Assembly: GCA_019694395.1 (NCBI GenBank)
Contig: JAIBCC010000003.1
Coordinates: 298,343 to 362,342, forward strand
Source: Pyrinomonadaceae bacterium
GTDB taxonomy: Bacteria; Acidobacteriota; Blastocatellia; Pyrinomonadales; Pyrinomonadaceae
Length of the DNA: 64,000 nt
Reading direction: 5' to 3'
Part shown: piece after piece, positions 6,919 through 16,211 of the stretch
Position numbering within the stretch: position 1 is the first letter of the stretch
How the letters are laid out: every line of letters begins with the position of its first letter
Notes under the pieces: generated by a model
Database searches by the model: none
What the model was told of the DNA's origin: nothing
The model's input: only the letters and a program-made list of their open reading frames with translations
Position numbers and translations under genes: made by a program

Positions 6919-9225
6919 ATGTCCAAACTTCTTTCGATTTTAATTATCGTCTTTGCTTTTGTGTTTTCCGCTTTCGCCCAAATCAACATTGTTCCGAAAC
7001 CAAAATCGGTTCAATTAACTCGAGGTTTGCCTTTTGAGTTCAATTACAAAACGAAAATCGTGGCTTTTGATGAAGGCTCTCGTAAACTTGCCGGATATTT
7101 GAACGATTATTTGATGCAATTTCACGGATTCAAACTTGAATATGTTGAAAGTCCAAAGAAAACTCCAAAAAATGCAATCGTTTTTGATCGGCTTTCAGCT
7201 AACGGCAATATTCCTTCGGACGAAGCCTACGGAATTTATGTTGTTAAAGACGGTGTGAGAATCGGCGCAAGAGGCGATGCGGGAATGTTTTACGGTCTTC
7301 AATCTTTGATTCAATTGCTTCCCGCCAAAATCGAAAAAGGCAAAGCGAAAATTCCGGCAGTTGAGATTCTCGACCAGCCGCGTTTCAAATATCGCGGGAT
7401 GCACCTCGACGTTGGGCGGCATTTTATGCCCGTCGAATTTGTCAAAAAATATATTGATCTGTTGTCGCAATACAAACTCAATACGTTTCATTGGCATCTG
7501 ACGGACGATCAAGGATGGCGAATCGAGATCAAAAAATATCCGAAATTAACGGAAATCGGTTCAAAACGAAAAGAATCTCAGCTCGGACCTTACACGACGA
7601 CTTTTCGCGGCGATGGAATTCCGATTGAAGGTTTTTACACGCAGGAACAAATCAAAGATGTCGTCGCTTATGCAAAGGCTCGTTTTATTAATGTGATTCC
7701 CGAAATCGAATTGCCCGGACACGCTTCTGCCGCCCTTGCCGCTTATCCCGAACTCGGCAAGGGCTGTAAAGAAAATTACGAATACAAAGTTCAGCAGACG
7801 TGGGGAATTTTCAAGGAAGTTTTTTGCCCGACTGATGCGACTTTCAAATTTCTCGAAGATGTTTTAACCGAAACCATCGCTCTTTTTCCCGATTCGCCTT
7901 ACATTCACGTTGGCGGCGACGAAGTTTTGAAAGATCATTGGAAAGAATCGGCGTTTGTGCAGGATTTGATGAAACGCGAGGGATTGAAAGATGAACACGA
8001 AGTGCAAAGTTATTTCATCCGTCGAATGGAAAAATTTATCAATTCCAAAGGCAAACAAATCATCGGTTGGGATGAAATCTTAGAAGGCGGACTCGCTCCA
8101 AATGCAGTTGTGATGTCGTGGCGGGGCGAAAAAGGCGGAATCGAAGCCGCGAAAGCTAAACATAACGTCATTATGACTCCGACCGATTATATGTATTTCG
8201 ACTACGGGCAAGGCGATCCGAAATTTGAGCCGCTCAATATTGGCGGATTTGTCCCGCTGGAAAAAGTTTATTCGTATAATCCGATTCCGAAGGAGTTGAC
8301 GGCGGACGAGGCGAAATATGTTTTGGGTGCTCAGGCAAATATTTGGACGGAATATTTGAAAAAGCCTGAAAGCGTTGAATATATGATGTTGCCGAGAATG
8401 TTGGCTTTATCGGAAGTAAATTGGTCGCCGCTTGAAGCGAAAAATTTTGCCGATTTCAAGAGCCGTTTGCCAAATCAATTTGTCCGTCTCGACGCACAAA
8501 AAGTCAATTATCGAATTCCCGCTCCCGATGGCTTGCAGAATATTTTGCTGACTGATTCGGACAAAGCAAAAATTGAACTAATTTCGCCAGCTCCAACTGC
8601 CAAAATATTTTACACATTAGACGGCAGCGACCCGACGGAAAAAGCTGCTGAATATAAAGGCGCATTTGAGATTCCGCTCAATCAGAATGAAAAGAAAGAA
8701 TTGAAAACAATCGTTATGGTTCCGACTGGCAGAAAGAGTTCGATTTATGCGGCTACGATTTTGCGTCGTCCGTATCTTGAAGCCGTAAATTTGGAAACGA
8801 AAAAAGACGGTGTAACTTTTGCTTTTTATAAAAACTCCTTCAAATCCGTCGGCGAAATGGATTCAGCAACCCCAACTGAAACAGGTGAAACCAGATCGCT
8901 CGGACTTCAGCAATTTTCAAAAAAAACCGATCTGAAAGAACCTTTCGGCGTTATTTACGAAGGTTTTGTTAATGTTCCGAATGACGGAATTTATGACTTT
9001 CAGCTTAATGCCGACGATGGCGCGGTTTTGCAGATTGACGGCGAAACTGTCGTTGATAACGACGGATTACATACGGCTCAGATTAAAAGCGGAGTTGTGC
9101 CTTTGCGTAAAGGTTTTCATCGTTTCAAACTCAAATATTTTCAAGGCAGCGGCGATTACAATTTAAATCTGCGTTGGGGAATTAAAGGACAAGGTTTAAG
9201 CGGAATCAGCGGATTGGTTCATTGA
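6919..9225 (+). CDS. Secreted GH20 beta-N-acetylhexosaminidase with PA14 domain
   Basis: The protein has 768 aa. The signal peptide is MSKLLSILIIVFAFVFSAFA. Residues about 22-140 form the GH20b domain (INIVPKPKSVQL...YGIYVV...GMFYGLQSLIQLLP). The TIM barrel starts at RFKYRGMHLDVGRHF, with FHWHLTDDQGWRIEI and the catalytic Asp-Glu pair in HVGGDEVLKDHW (about 333-335). It ends near WSPLEAKNF. A chitobiase C-terminal-like segment (KIFYTLDGSDPT) follows, then a PA14 carbohydrate-binding-type domain (YEGFVNVPNDGIYDFQLNAD...) to the C-terminus. The enzyme removes terminal GlcNAc/GalNAc from glycans in the periplasm or outside the cell. The fucosidase gene downstream suggests breakdown of fucosylated glycans. 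Confidence 0.94.
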   Translation: MSKLLSILIIVFAFVFSAFAQINIVPKPKSVQLTRGLPFEFNYKTKIVAFDEGSRKLAGYLNDYLMQFHGFKLEYVESPKKTPKNAIVFDRLSANGNIPSDEAYGIYVVKDGVRIGARGDAGMFYGLQSLIQLLPAKIEKGKAKIPAVEILDQPRFKYRGMHLDVGRHFMPVEFVKKYIDLLSQYKLNTFHWHLTDDQGWRIEIKKYPKLTEIGSKRKESQLGPYTTTFRGDGIPIEGFYTQEQIKDVVAYAKARFINVIPEIELPGHASAALAAYPELGKGCKENYEYKVQQTWGIFKEVFCPTDATFKFLEDVLTETIALFPDSPYIHVGGDEVLKDHWKESAFVQDLMKREGLKDEHEVQSYFIRRMEKFINSKGKQIIGWDEILEGGLAPNAVVMSWRGEKGGIEAAKAKHNVIMTPTDYMYFDYGQGDPKFEPLNIGGFVPLEKVYSYNPIPKELTADEAKYVLGAQANIWTEYLKKPESVEYMMLPRMLALSEVNWSPLEAKNFADFKSRLPNQFVRLDAQKVNYRIPAPDGLQNILLTDSDKAKIELISPAPTAKIFYTLDGSDPTEKAAEYKGAFEIPLNQNEKKELKTIVMVPTGRKSSIYAATILRRPYLEAVNLETKKDGVTFAFYKNSFKSVGEMDSATPTETGETRSLGLQQFSKKTDLKEPFGVIYEGFVNVPNDGIYDFQLNADDGAVLQIDGETVVDNDGLHTAQIKSGVVPLRKGFHRFKLKYFQGSGDYNLNLRWGIKGQGLSGISGLVH

Positions 9226-9232
9226 GTTGACT

Positions 9233-9358
9233 GGAACGCAAGCGACTCGCTTGCAAGCGTTTGAAAAACGCTAACAGTCTCAGCCAAAATTCAACTTGAT
9301 TTGTAATTTAACATATTGCGAACGCTGTGCGTCCGTGCAAGCGGGTCGCTTGCGTTCC
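9233..9358. repeat. REP family A, copy 1
   Basis: The left end GGAACGCAAGCGACTCGCTTGC (9233-9254; first 20 bases diagnostic) and the right end GCAAGCGGGTCGCTTGCGTTCC (9337-9358) are mutually inverted, and each also contains its own small hairpin. It fills the gap between the GH20 and GH29 genes and stops 12 bases before the GH29 ATG, so it would form part of any shared mRNA. Copies 2 and 3 are at 46769-46897 and 55950-56077. Confidence 0.85.
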
Positions 9359-9370
9359 AATCGTAGGAAT

Positions 9371-10783
9371 ATGAATAAAATCTTCAACCTAACTCTTTTA
9401 GCATTCTTATTCGGCACAAATATTTTTGCCAAAACACCGCCGCCGAAGCCTGTTTTACCGATTCCGACTGCTTCCCAATTAGCTTGGCAAAAGCTTGAAT
9501 ACTACGCCTTTGTTCATTTCGGAATGAACACTTTCACCGACCACGAATGGGGCGAAGGTCGTGCGCCTGCAACCGATTTTTTCCCGACCGATTTTAATGC
9601 CAAACAGTGGGCAAAATCAGTCAAAGATGCAGGAATGAAAGGAATCATCATCACCGCCAAACATCACGATGGATTTTGTCTGTGGAATTCAAAAACGACC
9701 GAATATTCAGTCAAAAATTCCAAATGGCGAGATGGCAAAGGCGATGTTTTGAAAGATTTATCAGAAGCTTGCAAAACATACGGTTTGAAATTCGGAATTT
9801 ACATTTCGCCTTGGGACAGAAATCATCCACTTTACGGAACGCCGAAATACAATGCGGTTTACAAAGAACAATGGCGCGAGCTTTTGACGAATTACGGCGA
9901 AGTTTTTGAAGCGTGGCTCGATGGTGCAAATGACGGCAAAAGGCGGATGGTTTACGATTTTAACGGATTTTGGAACACGATTCGCGGGATTCAACCAAAC
10001 GCAATTATGTTCAGCGATGCCGGACCTGATATTCGTTGGGTCGGCAATGAAAAAGGAATTGCGGGTGAAACGAATTGGTCAAATCGTGATAACGAAGGAA
10101 CTTTTCCGGGCTTTGCCGATGAACCTGCCTTAAATGTCGGAGAAGAAAACGGAAATTCGTGGATTCCCGCAGAATGCGATGTCTCGATTCGTCCGGGCTG
10201 GTTTTATCACAAAGAAGAAGACGCAAAAGTTAAATCCGTTCAGCAATTAATGAACATTTATTTAGGTTCGGTCGGACGAAACTGCAATCTTTTGCTTAAC
10301 ATCGGCGCAGACCGGCGGGGATTGATTAACGAAAACGATATTGCCCGTTTGAATGAATTCAAAGCGGCGCGGGAAAATGCTTTCAAAATCAATTTAGCCA
10401 AAGGAAAAATAACGACCTCAAATATTCGTGGAAATGACAAAAGTTTCAGTGTCGATAAACTTTTAGACAATAATTTCGACACTTATTGGGCAACTGACGA
10501 CAATGTAAAATCCGCTGAAATTACATTAGATTTCGGAAAAGAAACTGAATTTAATACATTGCTTTTGCAAGAAAATATTGCTCTCGGTCAGCGGGTGAAA
10601 AAGTTTTCTATTCAAATCTGGAACGGAAAAGAATTTGAAACGATTTCCCAAAATACAACGATTGGATATAAAAGAATTCTTCGTTTTCCGAAAGTCAAAA
10701 CTGATAAAGTAAAAGTTATAATTGAGGATGCAAAGGCTTGTCTCACGATTTCAACTTTAGAGATTTACAATGCGGAGTTTTAA
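9371..10783 (+). CDS. Secreted GH29 alpha-L-fucosidase with discoidin-type C-terminal domain
   Basis: The protein has 470 aa from the ATG at 9371, which gives the signal peptide MNKIFNLTLLAFLFGTNIFA. An earlier in-frame ATG at 9296 would add 25 residues encoded by repeat A and should be ignored. GH29 features are FVHFGMNTFTDHEWGEG, ITAKHHDGFCLWNS, KFGIYISPWDRN and FEAWLDGANDG, in which the Asp of WLDG fits the catalytic nucleophile. The stretch SVGRNCNLLLNIGADRRG closes the barrel. Residues about 345-470 (TTSNIRGNDKSFSVDKLLDN...TYWATDD) form an F5/8 type C (discoidin-like) sugar-binding domain. It removes alpha-L-fucose and pairs with the adjacent hexosaminidase. Confidence 0.93.
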   Translation: MNKIFNLTLLAFLFGTNIFAKTPPPKPVLPIPTASQLAWQKLEYYAFVHFGMNTFTDHEWGEGRAPATDFFPTDFNAKQWAKSVKDAGMKGIIITAKHHDGFCLWNSKTTEYSVKNSKWRDGKGDVLKDLSEACKTYGLKFGIYISPWDRNHPLYGTPKYNAVYKEQWRELLTNYGEVFEAWLDGANDGKRRMVYDFNGFWNTIRGIQPNAIMFSDAGPDIRWVGNEKGIAGETNWSNRDNEGTFPGFADEPALNVGEENGNSWIPAECDVSIRPGWFYHKEEDAKVKSVQQLMNIYLGSVGRNCNLLLNIGADRRGLINENDIARLNEFKAARENAFKINLAKGKITTSNIRGNDKSFSVDKLLDNNFDTYWATDDNVKSAEITLDFGKETEFNTLLLQENIALGQRVKKFSIQIWNGKEFETISQNTTIGYKRILRFPKVKTDKVKVIIEDAKACLTISTLEIYNAEF

Positions 10784-10870
10784 ATCTTTACAAATCTTTA
10801 CTTATAGCTTCGACTTTTTTAAATTACCGTCAGTCTAAAAACTCAGAAATTAATTCACTTGGAAAAAACT

Positions 10871-11902
10871 ATGAGGGTTTGGTTTTCCGGAAAGTTATTT
10901 TTGTTGCTTGGTCTGACGATTTTGTTGGCAATGAACATTTTCGCCCACGATGCGGGAATGAGTTCGTTAAATATTGAGTTTGCCGATCAAAAATTAAAAA
11001 TCAGTTCGGATTATTCAATGCGTGAGATCGAAAAAATTGTCTCGCTCGAAGACCAAAAAGCCTTGGAAAATCTGGTTTTGCATTCAATCGTTCTCAAAGT
11101 TGATGGCAAAATCATCAATCCTACTGAGTCAAAATATGGATTTAACGACGGACATACTTTTGATTTTCAGCAGACTTTTCAAATCAGTAAAGCCGGTCAG
11201 ATTGAAATAAAATCTCTACTGATTTCCAAACTCAATCCCGGACACAATCAATTTTTATACATTCGGCGAGCAGATGAAAAATTAATTTCCAAAGAGGTTT
11301 TAACTGCGGAAAACGATTCCGTCACGATAGATTTTGAAAAACTTGAGCCGGATACTTCTTTCGGAAAATTTTTGCCGCTCGGAGTCGAACATATTCTGTT
11401 CGGCTACGATCATCTTTTGTTTTTATTTGCTTTGCTGCTGACGGTCAAAAGTTTCAGCGAAATCGCTAAAATCGTCACTTCTTTTACCGTTGCCCATTCG
11501 ATTACGCTTTCATTGGCAACGCTCAACATTATTCAGGTTTCGCCAAGCCTGGTCGAGCCTTTGATTGCGCTTTCCATAATTTTTGTCGGACTCGAAAATA
11601 TTTTCAAACGTGAGCAAAACGGGCGTTGGCTGTTGACTTACGCTTTCGGATTGGTTCACGGGTTCGGTTTTGCTTCTGCTTTGCAGGAGATTGGTGTCGG
11701 CACCGGGTTTGGTGTCGCCCTGCCCCTTTTATCTTTCAATTTAGGTGTCGAAATCGGTCAAATTGCCGTAGTTTTGTTGGTTTTACCGATTTTGTGGAAG
11801 CTGCATAAAGGCACGTTTTACCAGAGCCGTTTTGTGCCAATCGGTTCGGCTGTGGTGACTTTAGCAGGAATTTATTGGTTTATTGAAAGAATTTTGTTTT
11901 AA
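10871..11902 (+). CDS. HupE/UreJ-family membrane protein
   Basis: The protein has 343 aa from the ATG at 10871; a TTG at 10859 is in frame but less likely. An N-terminal signal segment (KLFLLLGLTILLAMNIFAHDAG) leads into a soluble periplasmic part of about 150 residues. The HupE/UreJ_2 membrane domain follows, with the family hallmark GVEHILFGYDHLLFLFALLL and VTSFTVAHSITLSLATL, and about six to seven membrane segments. Some relatives are nickel/cobalt permease accessory proteins, but this long-ectodomain type is uncharacterised. The YHYH gene starts 12 bases after its stop, so the two form an operon. Confidence 0.85.
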   Translation: MRVWFSGKLFLLLGLTILLAMNIFAHDAGMSSLNIEFADQKLKISSDYSMREIEKIVSLEDQKALENLVLHSIVLKVDGKIINPTESKYGFNDGHTFDFQQTFQISKAGQIEIKSLLISKLNPGHNQFLYIRRADEKLISKEVLTAENDSVTIDFEKLEPDTSFGKFLPLGVEHILFGYDHLLFLFALLLTVKSFSEIAKIVTSFTVAHSITLSLATLNIIQVSPSLVEPLIALSIIFVGLENIFKREQNGRWLLTYAFGLVHGFGFASALQEIGVGTGFGVALPLLSFNLGVEIGQIAVVLLVLPILWKLHKGTFYQSRFVPIGSAVVTLAGIYWFIERILF

Positions 11903-11914
11903 GGAAAAAAGGTT

Positions 11915-12823
11915 ATGAAAAATATTTTTTATCTATTACTTGTGACCCTTTTGGTTTTAGGCGGTTTTGCTTTTGTTTCTAAATGGCAAGTAAATGCAAA
12001 TCCTGAAACCAATCAGGTCGAAATCACGGAAAAAGACGGCTACCGTTTGATCAAATCGAACGGCATTCCGAATCACGACACGGGAAGATTTCCGAACGCA
12101 CATAATCCGAACACGATCAGCGCACAAAAATATAATTTTCGAGTTCCGCTTGAACCGAAGAAAAATGAAAGGTCAACTTTTGCGCCCCTTTTCGGCGTGG
12201 CATTGAACGGAATTCCGTTCGATCCGGGAACGGCAGAGCTTTGGAACAATGATTTTAATTGGCGTTACGAAGCGTTGACGGGCGGAATTGATTTAGGTGT
12301 TGATTCGAGCAACGCACACGTTCAGCCGACAGGCGCATATCACTACCACGGAATTCCGGTTGGCTTGGTCAAAAAACTCGGCGGAGAAGGCAAAGTCGTT
12401 TTGATCGGCTACGCTTCGGACGGTTTTCCAATTTATTCGCAATTCGGCTACACCAATCCGAATGATGCAAATAGTGCAGTTAAAGAATTAAAAGGCAGTT
12501 ACCGCATCAAAGAAGGCAATCGTCCCGAAAATGCTCCGAATGGAAAATATAACGGAACTTTTGTGCATGATTGGGAATATGTTGCCGGATTAGGTGATTT
12601 GGATGAGTGCAACGGACGTTTTGGAGTCACTCCCGAATATCCAAAAGGCGTTTATCACTACTATTTGACCAAATCTTATCCGTTTATCCCGCGCTGCACG
12701 ATGGGAACTCCTGACCAAAGCTTTCGCAAAATGGGACCGCCTCCGGGTGGACGCGGACCGGGCGGCGGCAGACCTCCGGGCGGCGGACCTCCACCGTTTG
12801 GCAGACCTCCGGGTGAAGAGTAA
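11915..12823 (+). CDS. YHYH-domain secreted protein
   Basis: The protein has 302 aa. The N-terminus MKNIFYLLLVTLLVLGGFAFVSKWQVNA is a signal peptide or anchor. The YHYH domain is centred on PTGAYHYHGIPVGL (about residue 143), with a His-rich site that looks fit for metal binding. GVALNGIPFDPGTAELWNND and IGYASDGFPIYSQFG are other conserved parts of this family. The last 30 residues are Gly/Pro/Arg-rich (MGPPPGGRGPGGGRP...), a low-complexity tail. It is cotranscribed with the HupE-type protein (12-base gap, AAGGAAAAAAGG ribosome site). The function is unknown, and envelope metal handling is a guess from the company it keeps. Confidence 0.85.
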   Translation: MKNIFYLLLVTLLVLGGFAFVSKWQVNANPETNQVEITEKDGYRLIKSNGIPNHDTGRFPNAHNPNTISAQKYNFRVPLEPKKNERSTFAPLFGVALNGIPFDPGTAELWNNDFNWRYEALTGGIDLGVDSSNAHVQPTGAYHYHGIPVGLVKKLGGEGKVVLIGYASDGFPIYSQFGYTNPNDANSAVKELKGSYRIKEGNRPENAPNGKYNGTFVHDWEYVAGLGDLDECNGRFGVTPEYPKGVYHYYLTKSYPFIPRCTMGTPDQSFRKMGPPPGGRGPGGGRPPGGGPPPFGRPPGEE

Positions 12824-12831
12824 AGTGAATG

Positions 12832-12859
12832 GAAAAAGGTTCATAATTGAGCCTTTTTC
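12832..12859. terminator. Bidirectional terminator between YHYH and CGNR genes
   Basis: GAAAAAGGTTC (12832-12842) pairs with GAGCCTTTTTC (12849-12859) with one mismatch around a six-base loop, followed by TTTT. It lies just after the YHYH stop and overlaps the last codons of the convergent CGNR gene. Confidence 0.6.
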
Positions 12860-13419
12860 TTTTGATAAAACTTCGCGGCTTTGGCTCGGTTTCCGCAAAT
12901 TGCCATACTGCACCAGCGGCGTTTATGATTCTTAGTCGTGTCGTAAAAATGCAAAATGCAATCGTCTCTTTCACATTTTCGTAAAAAAGATAAATCGCCG
13001 TAACACAATAGATCCGCCATTGATTCGGCAATCGGAACCAGAATTTTATTGGGTTCGGTCAGATCAATTTCAAATCGTTTGGCAAAACCTTCGTCTGTTT
13101 GCACCAACTTGGAATAACCGTTTGTCTGCTGCAAATTTTTATTGATCAAATTAATTCCAAACGAACTTAACTTTTTCCCGTTGGCTAAATCTACGACTAT
13201 TTCCCGCAAATTTTTTCTGAAACTGAGAATTTCTTCCAACTGACTTTCATCCCAATTCGATAAAAGTTTTTCGGCTTTTTTCGTGTCAATTAAATTTACG
13301 GCAATTGCCCAACTTAAAAGGTTTTCCCGTGTTAATTCAAACAATTCGGAGTTGATAAAATCCAACGCCAGATTATTTCCGACAATATAAAACTTTTCGG
13401 GTTCAAAAGAAATTTTCAT
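12841..13419 (-). CDS. CGNR zinc-finger transcription regulator
   Basis: The protein has 192 aa. Residues about 8-130 form the helical ABATE-type domain typical of this family (VGNNLALDFINSE...LLSWAI). The C-terminal zinc finger is C-ERDDC-ILHFYDTTKNHKRRWCSMAICGNRAKA, in which the CGNR signature and the spacing of four Cys are intact. Members are DNA-binding regulators, often divergent from the enzyme gene they control. Here the neighbour is the alpha/beta hydrolase starting at 13609, and an inverted repeat in the shared region could be the operator. The ligand is unknown. Confidence 0.85.
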   Translation of the reverse strand: MKISFEPEKFYIVGNNLALDFINSELFELTRENLLSWAIAVNLIDTKKAEKLLSNWDESQLEEILSFRKNLREIVVDLANGKKLSSFGINLINKNLQQTNGYSKLVQTDEGFAKRFEIDLTEPNKILVPIAESMADLLCYGDLSFLRKCERDDCILHFYDTTKNHKRRWCSMAICGNRAKAAKFYQKKKAQL

Positions 13420-13447
13420 GTTTGTATTCTAACCCTTCATTTCACAT

Positions 13448-13476
13448 TTGACAAGTTATAATTTAGTGGTATAACT
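13448..13476 (+). promoter_or_regulatory. Promoter with embedded palindrome, candidate CGNR operator
   Basis: TTGACA (13448-13453) and TATAAC (13470-13475) are 16 bases apart on the plus strand. AGTTATA (13454-13460) and TATAACT (13470-13476) form a perfect inverted repeat with a nine-base gap, overlapping the -10 box. It is placed between the divergent CGNR regulator and hydrolase genes, as expected for an operator. Confidence 0.45.
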
Positions 13477-13608
13477 TCTGAAAGTGTATTTGATTAGTTA
13501 GAAAATTTTGGGAATAAACTCTAACTACTAAAAGAATATATAGCTAGTTATATTTTGCGAAGGGCAAATAATAACGAAGAAAAAATGAATTATAGAGAGG
13601 AAGAGAAA

Positions 13609-14553
13609 ATGAATTATCAAAAATTATTGACCATTGTAGTTTTGGCAATCGGAATTTTGCTTTTTAATTCGCCGATCAGAGCGGAAAAAGCAGTTACTTA
13701 TAACACGGTAAAAATTGACGGACTGGATATTTTTTACCGCGAGGCAGGCGACAGAACAAAGCCGACAATTTTACTTTTACACGGGTTTCCAACATCGTCA
13801 TTTATGTTTCGGAATCTGATTCCGCAGCTTGCCGACAATTTTCATGTCGTTGCGCCGGATTATCCGGGTTTTGGGCAAAGTTCGATGCCGAAGGTCGGAG
13901 AATTTGAATACAGTTTTGAGAATCTCGCAAATATTGTAGATAAATTTACTCAGGAACTTAACTTAAATAAATACAGTCTTTATGTTCAGGATTACGGCTC
14001 TCCGATTGGACTCCGTTTAGCCGTTAAACATCCCGAAAAAGTGCAGGCTTTGATCATCCAAAATGGTAATGCCTACGAAATCGGATTATCGGAAAATGCA
14101 CAGTTTTTGAAAACTTACGGTGAAACCCGCGATCCGAAATTGACCGAAACGATTCGTGGTTTTCTGAAGCTCGAAACCACCAAGTTTCAATATACACACG
14201 GCGCACATAATCCGAATCTGATTTCGCCGGACACCTGGACTTACGATCAATCTTTGCTTGACCGCGAAGGCAATGCGGATATTCAGCTCGCGCTTTTTGC
14301 GGATTATTCGTCAAACGTCAAATCTTATCCGCTCTGGCACGAATATTTTCGTAAAAATCAGCCGCCGACCTTGGTTGTTTGGGGAAAAAACGACCCGTTT
14401 TTTACCGTCAACGGCGTTGAAGAAGGTTACAAAAAAGATTTGAAAAACATTGAGGTCAACTATTTCGACGGCGGACATTTCGTGCTCGAAGAATACTCAA
14501 ACGAAATTGCCGAAGACATTCGTAATTTTTTCGTCAAGCAAAAAATTAAATAA
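13609..14553 (+). CDS. Secreted alpha/beta hydrolase, epoxide hydrolase/dehalogenase-like
   Basis: The protein has 314 aa from the ATG at 13609, which has an AGAGAGGAAGAG ribosome site and gives the signal peptide NYQKLLTIVVLAIGILLFNS. In-frame starts at 13555 (TTG) and 13585 add only charged residues. The oxyanion-hole motif is LLLHGFPTSSFMF. The nucleophile elbow is YVQDYGSPIG with Asp rather than Ser, as in epoxide hydrolases and haloalkane dehalogenases. The acid is probably the Asp in GKNDPFF, and the base His is in DGGHFVLEE. I infer hydrolysis of an epoxide or organohalogen in the periplasm. It is divergent from the CGNR regulator. Confidence 0.85.
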   Translation: MNYQKLLTIVVLAIGILLFNSPIRAEKAVTYNTVKIDGLDIFYREAGDRTKPTILLLHGFPTSSFMFRNLIPQLADNFHVVAPDYPGFGQSSMPKVGEFEYSFENLANIVDKFTQELNLNKYSLYVQDYGSPIGLRLAVKHPEKVQALIIQNGNAYEIGLSENAQFLKTYGETRDPKLTETIRGFLKLETTKFQYTHGAHNPNLISPDTWTYDQSLLDREGNADIQLALFADYSSNVKSYPLWHEYFRKNQPPTLVVWGKNDPFFTVNGVEEGYKKDLKNIEVNYFDGGHFVLEEYSNEIAEDIRNFFVKQKIK

Positions 14554-14603
14554 TGTCTGATTGTTTTATTCAAGCTGGTAATTAGGATTCGTAAGGAATT
14601 TAA

Positions 14604-16199
14604 CTATGGGCGCATCGGAATTTGTAAGGCTTTGATCCGAGAAATCAAGGTAGTTGGTTTTGAATCAAGGATTTCTGCTGCGCCTTCTTTACCGTAAATC
14701 TTATAGCCAGATTTTTTCAGAGCTTGAATGATGTTTTCGCGCTCCAAATCCTTTAATTCCGTATAGGTTAAGATTGATTTTTTAGTTGGAATGTCTTCAT
14801 TTCCTGTGACGATCATCCGATTCAGAACCTGCGGCATCGTAAAATTAAGACGATTGCATTGCGCCAGAATAATTGCTCTTTCGACAATGTTTTGCAGTTC
14901 GCGGACGTTGCCGGGATATGAATAATTTTGCAAAGTTTTGATATCATCAGCAGTTAATTTGAAAACCTCGCAACGCATTTTTTCGGCAAATTGTTTGAGA
15001 AAATGTTGAGTTAAAGGTTCAATGTCCTCAAGCCTTTCGCGTAATGGCGGAAGATGAATCGGAAAAACACTGAGGCGGTAAAACAAATCCTGACGAAAGT
15101 TTCCTTTTTCAACTTCAGCCCACAAATCACGATTGGTGGCGGCGATAACCCGAACATCAACGGTTCGAGTGCGGTCTTCGCCGACTCGTTCAAACTGTTT
15201 TTCCTGCAAAATACGGAGCAGTTTGCCCTGCATTTGCAAAGGTAATTCGCCAACTTCATCAAGAAAAATCGTGCCGCTGTCGGCAAGCTGAAAACGTCCG
15301 ATGCGGTCTTTGAACGCACCTGTAAATGCTCCTTTGATATGACCGAAAAACTCGCTTTCAAACAGTTCGTTGGAAATCGCGGCACAATTTACTTTGACCA
15401 GAGGCGCATTTTTCCGCGAACCGGCTTCGTGAACGGCTCTCGCCACCATTTCTTTTCCGGTGCCGCTTTCTCCCGTCAATAAAACGGTCGCCTCGGACGA
15501 AGCGACTAATTCGATTTGCTGTAAAATCTTTGTCCAGACGGGACTTTTGCCAATGAGAAATTTATGCGGTGCAGTTTCTTTGATTTCCTCTTTGAGATAG
15601 TCGTTTTCTTCTTCCAGTTTTTGCCGGAGCTTTTCGATTTCCTCAAAAGCACGAGCATTGGCAATCGCTATTGAGGCTTGATCGGCAAAAACACGAAGCC
15701 ATTCAAAACTTTCAGTTGAAATGTTTTGACGGGAAAAAACGGCAATTACTCCCAAAATATCATCTTGAAATTTCAAAGGATGTGCAGCGAATCCTTCGAT
15801 TTTTTCAGATTTAATCCAATCTTCACGGACAATCCACGCATCTTTGGTCGTCTGCAAATTATCTAAATACACAGATTTACCGCTTTCACCGACAACACCG
15901 ATTTTTCGCACGCCAATTGGAAATCGTTTGAATTTTCCTTCAATTTCAGCCCAAACCTTTTCGCCCGACAAATCTTTTCCTTCGCTCGCGGTCAGGTGCA
16001 AACAGCTTTCCTGATTCGGACATTCCGCCCGCATTACGCAAGTTTCGCAAATGTCGCCTTTGTCAATCAGCCAAATCCTCACCAAAGCGAATTTTTCTTG
16101 CTTCAAAACCTGCGAAACAATGGCTTTTAAAGTCCCTCGCATCGGACTTTTTCGGACAATCAGTTCATTTATCGAATTAAACGGAATTGCGCCATTCAT
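14604..16199 (-). CDS. GAF-AAA+-Fis sigma-54-dependent activator
   Basis: The protein has 531 aa from the first ATG at 16199. An in-frame TTG at 16235 is less likely, as it would run into a candidate activator site. Residues about 15-185 form a GAF sensor with a Cys cluster, CETCVMRAECPNQESC (C-x2-C-x5-C-x5-C). A coiled linker follows (EEIEKLRQKLEEENDYLKEE). The AAA+ core is complete: Walker A GESGTGKEM, the sigma-54 contact loop GAFTGA, Walker B FLDEVGEL and arginine-finger regions. A Fis-type HTH ends the protein (AAEILDSKPTTLISRIKAL). It remodels sigma-54 RNA polymerase at -24/-12 promoters. The divergent gene has just such a promoter. The Cys cluster may sense redox, metal or NO. Confidence 0.92.
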   Translation of the reverse strand: MNGAIPFNSINELIVRKSPMRGTLKAIVSQVLKQEKFALVRIWLIDKGDICETCVMRAECPNQESCLHLTASEGKDLSGEKVWAEIEGKFKRFPIGVRKIGVVGESGKSVYLDNLQTTKDAWIVREDWIKSEKIEGFAAHPLKFQDDILGVIAVFSRQNISTESFEWLRVFADQASIAIANARAFEEIEKLRQKLEEENDYLKEEIKETAPHKFLIGKSPVWTKILQQIELVASSEATVLLTGESGTGKEMVARAVHEAGSRKNAPLVKVNCAAISNELFESEFFGHIKGAFTGAFKDRIGRFQLADSGTIFLDEVGELPLQMQGKLLRILQEKQFERVGEDRTRTVDVRVIAATNRDLWAEVEKGNFRQDLFYRLSVFPIHLPPLRERLEDIEPLTQHFLKQFAEKMRCEVFKLTADDIKTLQNYSYPGNVRELQNIVERAIILAQCNRLNFTMPQVLNRMIVTGNEDIPTKKSILTYTELKDLERENIIQALKKSGYKIYGKEGAAEILDSKPTTLISRIKALQIPMRP

Positions 16200-16211
16200 A
16201 CCAATTACAGT

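Noticed and set aside
9296..9370. 25-residue N-terminal extension of the fucosidase
   Set aside because: It is encoded by repeat A; the ATG at 9371 gives a proper signal peptide.
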